From an uncultured Clostridium sp. (lineage in GTDB: Bacteria; Bacillota; Clostridia; TANB77; CAG-508), in contig CAJMJN010000001.1 in NCBI GenBank assembly GCA_905213875.1, positions 1 to 64,000 of the forward strand: a DNA stretch of 64,000 bases, written 5' to 3'. The position numbers were made by a program, and so were the translations under genes. This document shows positions 59,421 through 64,000 of the stretch, piece by piece; the stretch's first letter is position 1; the number at the start of each line of letters is the position of its first letter. Below the pieces are notes generated by a model. That model was not told the DNA's origin and made no database searches. It saw only the letters and a list, made by a program, of their open reading frames with translations.

Positions 59421-62400
59421 ATGAGAAAAAAGATAATAACAAGTATAATAATATTTATAATGTTTGCTTTCATGGTAGTAACAACATCAAGAGCACAAAC
59501 TATGGGAGAAATAATTAGACAAGCAGATAGTAATTTAGATAGATTTTTCTCTATGAATATAAGTGTATGGACAGATGGTAACACAGATACTTCTGGACCT
59601 AAAAGAGCATATTATTGTATGGATCCATTTGATCATGGAAATGCAAACCATAGAAATATGGCGACAGCAGTTGTTGATGTAGGAGCAAATGGAATGTCAA
59701 GTGTAAATGGTCTTAGTACTACAAACTCACAAGCAGCCAGATATGCAATGGAAGTATTATATTATGCTACAAAATCATACATAAATAGAGAACCTTGGGG
59801 ACGTACAGGAACTAGCCCATATAGACTAATGATGATGCAAACATCTGCAATGTACTCAGGAACAATGGTAAATGCAGGATTATTTAATTCAAGTTTGCCA
59901 TCAGGTGTTAGTGAAAGTTATATGATAGAACAATTTGGTAGAAACAAATACAAAACATTAAAAGCAGAAGGAACCGCATATGTTAATTCAACAACAAATT
60001 CTAATTTTAAAGATGCAAGTTCACCAAAGGTTCAGACAATAATAGAAGAAGGAGAATATGTATTTGTAGGACCATATAAAATACAAAATACAGGAGCAGG
60101 AAGTATAAGCAAAGCAGTTGTAACAAAAGAAGATGGTGGAACTTGTGAAGCAGATGGATGGGCAAGTTCAGCAAATCCAAATGGAGTAAACAAGATATCA
60201 TCAATACCAAATGGTTCAACATTTTATTTAGCATTTAAAAGTAATAAGCCAGATAGTGCAAAAGAAGTAAAAATATATAAAAAAATAAATAATATTTTAA
60301 GAGCTAGAATGGTATTTTTTGCATCAGATGGTGGACAAAATATGGCTTCATATGGTGGTAGATTAACAGGCTCAACAGAGGTAAGCATTAATTTGCCAAG
60401 GGTATATTTTACAAATATAAAAATAACAAAAAAAGATCAAGATAGTGGAAAATTATTAAACAATGTTGGTTTTAAGGCTTATTGCAAAGACAGAGGTTGG
60501 GTTGTTGATGGAAGTCCAGCAACATATACTTCAGATGAAAGTAAAGCAACAATTTATGTAACAAAACAAGGTGTAGCAACAATAAGAAATATAAATAAAA
60601 CAGGAGATTATACAATATATGAAGTAGTAAATCCAAACTTTGGATATAAAGAAGTTAGTGTATCAAGTCCAGAAGTAATGGGAAATATAAATATTTCTGC
60701 AGTAGGACAAGCAATAAATCAAACATATACAAACAAAAGATTATATGTAAAAATAAGTGGATATGTATGGGAAGATATAATATCTCAAAAAGCATCAATA
60801 AGAAATTATTTATGGAAAAATGATCAAAATGATCAAGAAGACAAAAGAGTAAATAATATAACAGTAACATTGAAAAAATCAGATGGAACAATTATAGACA
60901 CAAAAACAACAAAAAAAATAAATAATACAAGTGGACAACAAGAATTAGGAGCATATCTTTTTGGTGATTACCAAAGAGACTCATCAGCTAAAAAAATACA
61001 AATAGAAGATTTAAATGGAGCATATATAGAATTTGAATATAATGGAATGTGCTATAAATCTGTACCAGTAAAAGCAACAGTAGCAAATGGAAGCAAAGCA
61101 ACAGATGATAATTTAAGAAATGACTTTAATAATAATTATGCAACAATAGTAAAAAATGAATCTAGAAATGGTGAAAATAGAAAAGTATATAACTTAGATT
61201 ATTCATATAGTGATCATGTAAGTACACTAAAATATGGTGGAAATTACATATATGGATATGATGGTCAAAAATATCCTGTAACAGGTGTAAGTAACCAATA
61301 TATGCTAATAGCAAATACAAAAGATGCATCACCAGATAGACTGTTAGGACAATCTATTACGTTAGCACAATTATATTCTAATAATGTAGAAGAAATTCCA
61401 AACATAAATCTTGGATTATATGAAAGAGAAATGCCAGATTTAGCAATAATAGAAGACATAGAAAGTGCAAAAATACAATTAAATGGATATACACATACAT
61501 ATAAATATAATCAAAGATTTAATAATACAGCAGATGATGGATTTAATATGGCTGTAAAATTCGGAAATAAATGGGGTTCAGCGTCATATACAAGAGAAAT
61601 GTATTCAGCAGATGTTTCATATAATCAACAAGATGGAAATGCTGGAAAATTACAAATGTATATAACATATAAAATAGCAATTAGAAATGAATCAACAAAC
61701 TTATATACACAGGCAAATCAATTAGTAAACTATTTTGATAATAGATATGATATTGCAAGTATAATAACAGAAGATGGAGAAGACATAGCATATCAAGTAG
61801 ATGAAAGCTATAATAATAATGGATATAAAAAGGTAGCAATAGGTGCTAACCAAAAAATCGCACCACAAAAACAAAAAATAGTTTATATACAATATAAATT
61901 AAAAAATGATGCAATAAATGCAGTGTTAAATGAGGATATAACTTTAAATTCTGTTACAGAAATAAGTTCATATTCAACATATTCAAATGAAGGATTTAGT
62001 AGTAGATATGCAGGAATAGATAAAGATTCTAATCCAGAAACAACAGAACCAACTAATAGAGATTCATTTGAAGATGATACAGACTCAGCACCATCATTTA
62101 TAGTAAAAGTACAAGAAGGTGACACTAGAGTAATAAAAGGAACTGTATGGGAAGATGCCGCAATACAAGAATTACTAGACAAAGAAGGAAAAGATAGACA
62201 AAGAAAAGGTGACGGTATATATAATACACAAAATGGTTCTAAAGATGGAACAGTAGAAAAAGTTAAAGTAGAATTACTAGAGACAAATGAAAATGGAGAA
62301 ATAAAAACATCAGAAGATGGAAATGCAGTTGTTGCAACTTTATACAAAAGAGAAAAAGATGAACAAGGAAAACCAAAAACACAAGAAGCATCACAATATA

Positions 62401-63665
62401 CAACAGGAGAAGGAGCATATGAATTTAGCGGTGTAATTCCAGGAAATTATTTAATACGTTACACATATGGAAACAATAGTGTAATACACAAATATGATGG
62501 AACAACAGAAAATATCAAGATAATCAACTATAAATCAACTATTTATAGAGGTGGAAGCAAAAAATCAGCAAATGAAGTGGTAACAAACAAATATTGGTAT
62601 AGAACAGAAACAGGAGATGCTACAAGACTATCAGATGCAAAAGATGACTTAGGAGTAAATACAGATGGAAGTAAATTTGATATAGTAGATACAAGAACAA
62701 AAGAAGAAACAATAACATATGGAACATCTACAGAACAAAATTTACAAGACATTGAAGCAAATACTCAAAAATTTGAGATAAAATTAGATTATGATGTAAA
62801 CTTAGACAATATTAGTGAATTTGGTGCAAACTTGAAATTTATATTTGATAATATAGATTTTGGTATAATTCAAAGACCTATACAAGATGTTAGAATAGGA
62901 AAAGAAATATCACATGTAAAAGTTACTTTAGCAAATGGACAAGTAATAATCGATGGCGACCCAAGAACAGACGATTTACAACATGTAAAAGTATTACCAG
63001 ATGGAAATATCCATGTAGAGATTGATACTGAATTAATGCAAGGTGCCACATTAGAAGTAGAATATGAAGTATCTGTAGACAATACAAGAGCTGAAATAGA
63101 CTATAATGAAAAAGATTATTACATTTATGGAATAATAACAAATCCGAATAATTGGAAAATGGCAACAGTAAGTAAACTATATGACTATTTATCAAATGAC
63201 TTAGACTTTAAAGACAGTAACTTAAAAGAAAATGGAGGTTCATGGACAGTTGTAAATAGTAGAGACTTAAGCAAAGGTGGTAATTTATCAGAAAAAGCAT
63301 TTGAAGCTGTACGTAAATACAATAGAATATTCCAAACAGAAGAATTTGCAAATATGGAACCAGGACAAATAAAAACTGTAAAAATGTCAACATCAAGATT
63401 ATTATCAAATAACGAAAATGACTATTCATTTGATAATGATGTAGAAACAAATGAGCTAAAAGAAAGAAAAATAAAAGACTCAATACCAGGAAATTATGTT
63501 CCATCAGAAAGTTCAACACATGAACAAGATGACAGCAATAAAAACATTGTAATTACGGTGCCAACTGGTGAAAATAAAGATTACTTGCCATATATAATTC
63601 TAACAATAAGTGCATTAATAATAATTAGCTCAGGTGTAGTGTTAATAAAGAAAAAAGTTCTTTAA
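59421..63665 (+). CDS. Giant surface protein type B (B3): thioester-like N-domain, SpaA/Cna-B folds, anchor
   Basis: The 1414-residue paralogue of B1 has a signal peptide (IITSIIIFIMFAFMVVTTSR). Its N-terminal domain has Cys66 in AYYCMDPFDHGN and Gln104 in TNSQAARYAMEVLYYA, a spacing and pattern compatible with an internal Cys-Gln thioester used by Gram-positive adhesins for covalent binding. SpaA-like (IKITKKDQDSGKLLNNVGFK) and SdrD-B-like domains (YVKISGYVWEDI, VIKGTVWEDAAIQELLDKEG) follow. The end is ATLEVEYEVSVDN, TVPTGENKDYLPYI, a membrane helix and KKKVL. The ATG at 59421 follows AAAGGAGG; a TTG at 59400 is upstream of it. Confidence 0.88.
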   Translation: MRKKIITSIIIFIMFAFMVVTTSRAQTMGEIIRQADSNLDRFFSMNISVWTDGNTDTSGPKRAYYCMDPFDHGNANHRNMATAVVDVGANGMSSVNGLSTTNSQAARYAMEVLYYATKSYINREPWGRTGTSPYRLMMMQTSAMYSGTMVNAGLFNSSLPSGVSESYMIEQFGRNKYKTLKAEGTAYVNSTTNSNFKDASSPKVQTIIEEGEYVFVGPYKIQNTGAGSISKAVVTKEDGGTCEADGWASSANPNGVNKISSIPNGSTFYLAFKSNKPDSAKEVKIYKKINNILRARMVFFASDGGQNMASYGGRLTGSTEVSINLPRVYFTNIKITKKDQDSGKLLNNVGFKAYCKDRGWVVDGSPATYTSDESKATIYVTKQGVATIRNINKTGDYTIYEVVNPNFGYKEVSVSSPEVMGNINISAVGQAINQTYTNKRLYVKISGYVWEDIISQKASIRNYLWKNDQNDQEDKRVNNITVTLKKSDGTIIDTKTTKKINNTSGQQELGAYLFGDYQRDSSAKKIQIEDLNGAYIEFEYNGMCYKSVPVKATVANGSKATDDNLRNDFNNNYATIVKNESRNGENRKVYNLDYSYSDHVSTLKYGGNYIYGYDGQKYPVTGVSNQYMLIANTKDASPDRLLGQSITLAQLYSNNVEEIPNINLGLYEREMPDLAIIEDIESAKIQLNGYTHTYKYNQRFNNTADDGFNMAVKFGNKWGSASYTREMYSADVSYNQQDGNAGKLQMYITYKIAIRNESTNLYTQANQLVNYFDNRYDIASIITEDGEDIAYQVDESYNNNGYKKVAIGANQKIAPQKQKIVYIQYKLKNDAINAVLNEDITLNSVTEISSYSTYSNEGFSSRYAGIDKDSNPETTEPTNRDSFEDDTDSAPSFIVKVQEGDTRVIKGTVWEDAAIQELLDKEGKDRQRKGDGIYNTQNGSKDGTVEKVKVELLETNENGEIKTSEDGNAVVATLYKREKDEQGKPKTQEASQYTTGEGAYEFSGVIPGNYLIRYTYGNNSVIHKYDGTTENIKIINYKSTIYRGGSKKSANEVVTNKYWYRTETGDATRLSDAKDDLGVNTDGSKFDIVDTRTKEETITYGTSTEQNLQDIEANTQKFEIKLDYDVNLDNISEFGANLKFIFDNIDFGIIQRPIQDVRIGKEISHVKVTLANGQVIIDGDPRTDDLQHVKVLPDGNIHVEIDTELMQGATLEVEYEVSVDNTRAEIDYNEKDYYIYGIITNPNNWKMATVSKLYDYLSNDLDFKDSNLKENGGSWTVVNSRDLSKGGNLSEKAFEAVRKYNRIFQTEEFANMEPGQIKTVKMSTSRLLSNNENDYSFDNDVETNELKERKIKDSIPGNYVPSESSTHEQDDSNKNIVITVPTGENKDYLPYIILTISALIIISSGVVLIKKKVL

Positions 63666-63713
63666 TAAAATAGTAAAAAATATCAAAATTTGATAAAAAG
63701 TAAAGAATAAAAA

Positions 63714-63741
63714 AGAGGGATGATTAGCTAATCATTCCTCT
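63714..63741 (-). terminator. Palindromic terminator overlapping the TetR-type stop codon
   Basis: AGAGGGATGATTAG and CTAATCATTCCTCT form an almost perfect palindrome followed by T6 on the minus strand. The stop codon at 63724-63726 lies inside the stem. Confidence 0.7.
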
Positions 63742-64000
63742 AATAGTCTTATACAAATAAGGCTTATATTCATCAATAGGTAAGGGTTCCTTGTATAAAA
63801 TAGAATTAAAACAAGTAGAACCAACAAGTTCAATAATCATAAACAATGTAACATCAGGATTTTCAATCTTGATGTTATTTTCTTTTATACCTTTAATAAA
63901 TAAATCATAAACAGAATTTTCAGAATCCATACTTTTATCATGCAAATTCAAAACAGTTTTATTAAAAACACCCCAAGACAAATTTTTAGAAATAAACTTT
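63724..64000 (-). CDS. TetR family regulator, C-terminal part (cut by window end)
   Basis: The frame is open to the window edge and lacks its N-terminus. The 90 visible residues (KFISKNLSWGVFNKTVLNL, YDLFIKGIKENNIK, TLFMIIELVGSTCFNSILYK, PIDEYKPYLYKTIRGMI) resemble the helical ligand-binding C-domain of TetR regulators, including the frequent ending PIDEYKPYLYKTIRGMI. The DNA-binding domain is outside the window, so the call rests on the C-domain alone. It converges on the surface-protein array and could regulate something beyond the window. Confidence 0.6.
   Translation of the reverse strand, partial: KFISKNLSWGVFNKTVLNLHDKSMDSENSVYDLFIKGIKENNIKIENPDVTLFMIIELVGSTCFNSILYKEPLPIDEYKPYLYKTIRGMIS

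Noticed and set aside
43946..63665. Collagen-like or tandem DNA repeat array
   Set aside because: The similarity among the surface proteins is at domain and paralogue level; I saw no exact tandem DNA repeats or Gly-x-y runs.
1..64000. CRISPR arrays, tRNA or rRNA genes, insertion sequences
   Set aside because: No regularly spaced direct repeats, no tRNA T-loop signatures within cloverleaf spacing, no rRNA blocks and no transposase genes were seen.

Overview
The window is chromosomal DNA from a very AT-rich (visibly well under 35% GC), low-GC Gram-positive anaerobe of the Clostridia type. Supporting signs are AAA/ATA/GAA/AAT-dominated codon use, AGGAGG ribosome sites, sigma-A promoters with 17-bp spacers, GatCAB-dependent amidation, MecA, a SpoVB-like flippase and two CotF-like spore-coat proteins, which suggest an endospore former. 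The species cannot be fixed from the sequence. Uncultured gut Clostridia are a reasonable guess.

Layout. 1-7.1 kb: secE-nusG-rplK-rplA, an L10 leader, rplJ-rplL, then gatCAB where rpoBC would usually follow. 7.1-14.2 kb: a small membrane protein, rpsT, rpiB, a WecA/TagO-type glycosyltransferase fused to a rubredoxin domain, hslO, a structured RNA with its own promoter, ppaC, a frameshifted SpoVB/MurJ-type flippase, and the HU gene. 14.2-16 kb: a pilin-like protein with a C-terminal formylglycine-generating-enzyme/C-type-lectin domain whose last 50 codons look like a diversity-generating retroelement (DGR) variable region. 16-20.5 kb: a VanW-family protein, murF and ddl. 20.5-21 kb: a noncoding interval with a small RNA and a 21-codon hydrophobic peptide gene, each with its own promoter and terminator. 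21-28.5 kb: a CbpA-like DnaJ, two unknown proteins, a solitary VirD4/TraG coupling ATPase and an SbcD/SbcC-like pair. 28.6-36.1 kb: prfA, a phosphoesterase, a ZIP transporter, pcrA, two CotF-like proteins, an M23 peptidase and mecA. 36.3-42.8 kb: DUF4321-radC-mreBCD-pbp2-minC, a cell-shape operon. 42.9-43.8 kb: two Asn-rich unknown proteins.

43.9-63.7 kb is accessory in character. It holds three tandem two-gene units of giant secreted, membrane-anchored surface proteins. Type A is about 1600 aa with DUF11 and SdrD-B-like repeats; type B is about 1300-1400 aa with an N-terminal thioester-like domain and SpaA/Cna-B folds. Units 1 and 3 are intact. Unit 2 has collapsed to a 1.5-kb A/B fusion remnant. 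A partial TetR-type regulator ends the window.

The most interesting unexplained signal is a short leader motif found three times, before minC, the VanW gene and a cotF-like gene. Each copy has a stem with a 2-nt AU bulge, and the stem pairs co-vary between copies. The loop (CCTTT) can pair with the downstream Shine-Dalgarno AAGGA, as in a pseudoknot switch. All assignments come from reading the sequence; no database search was possible.
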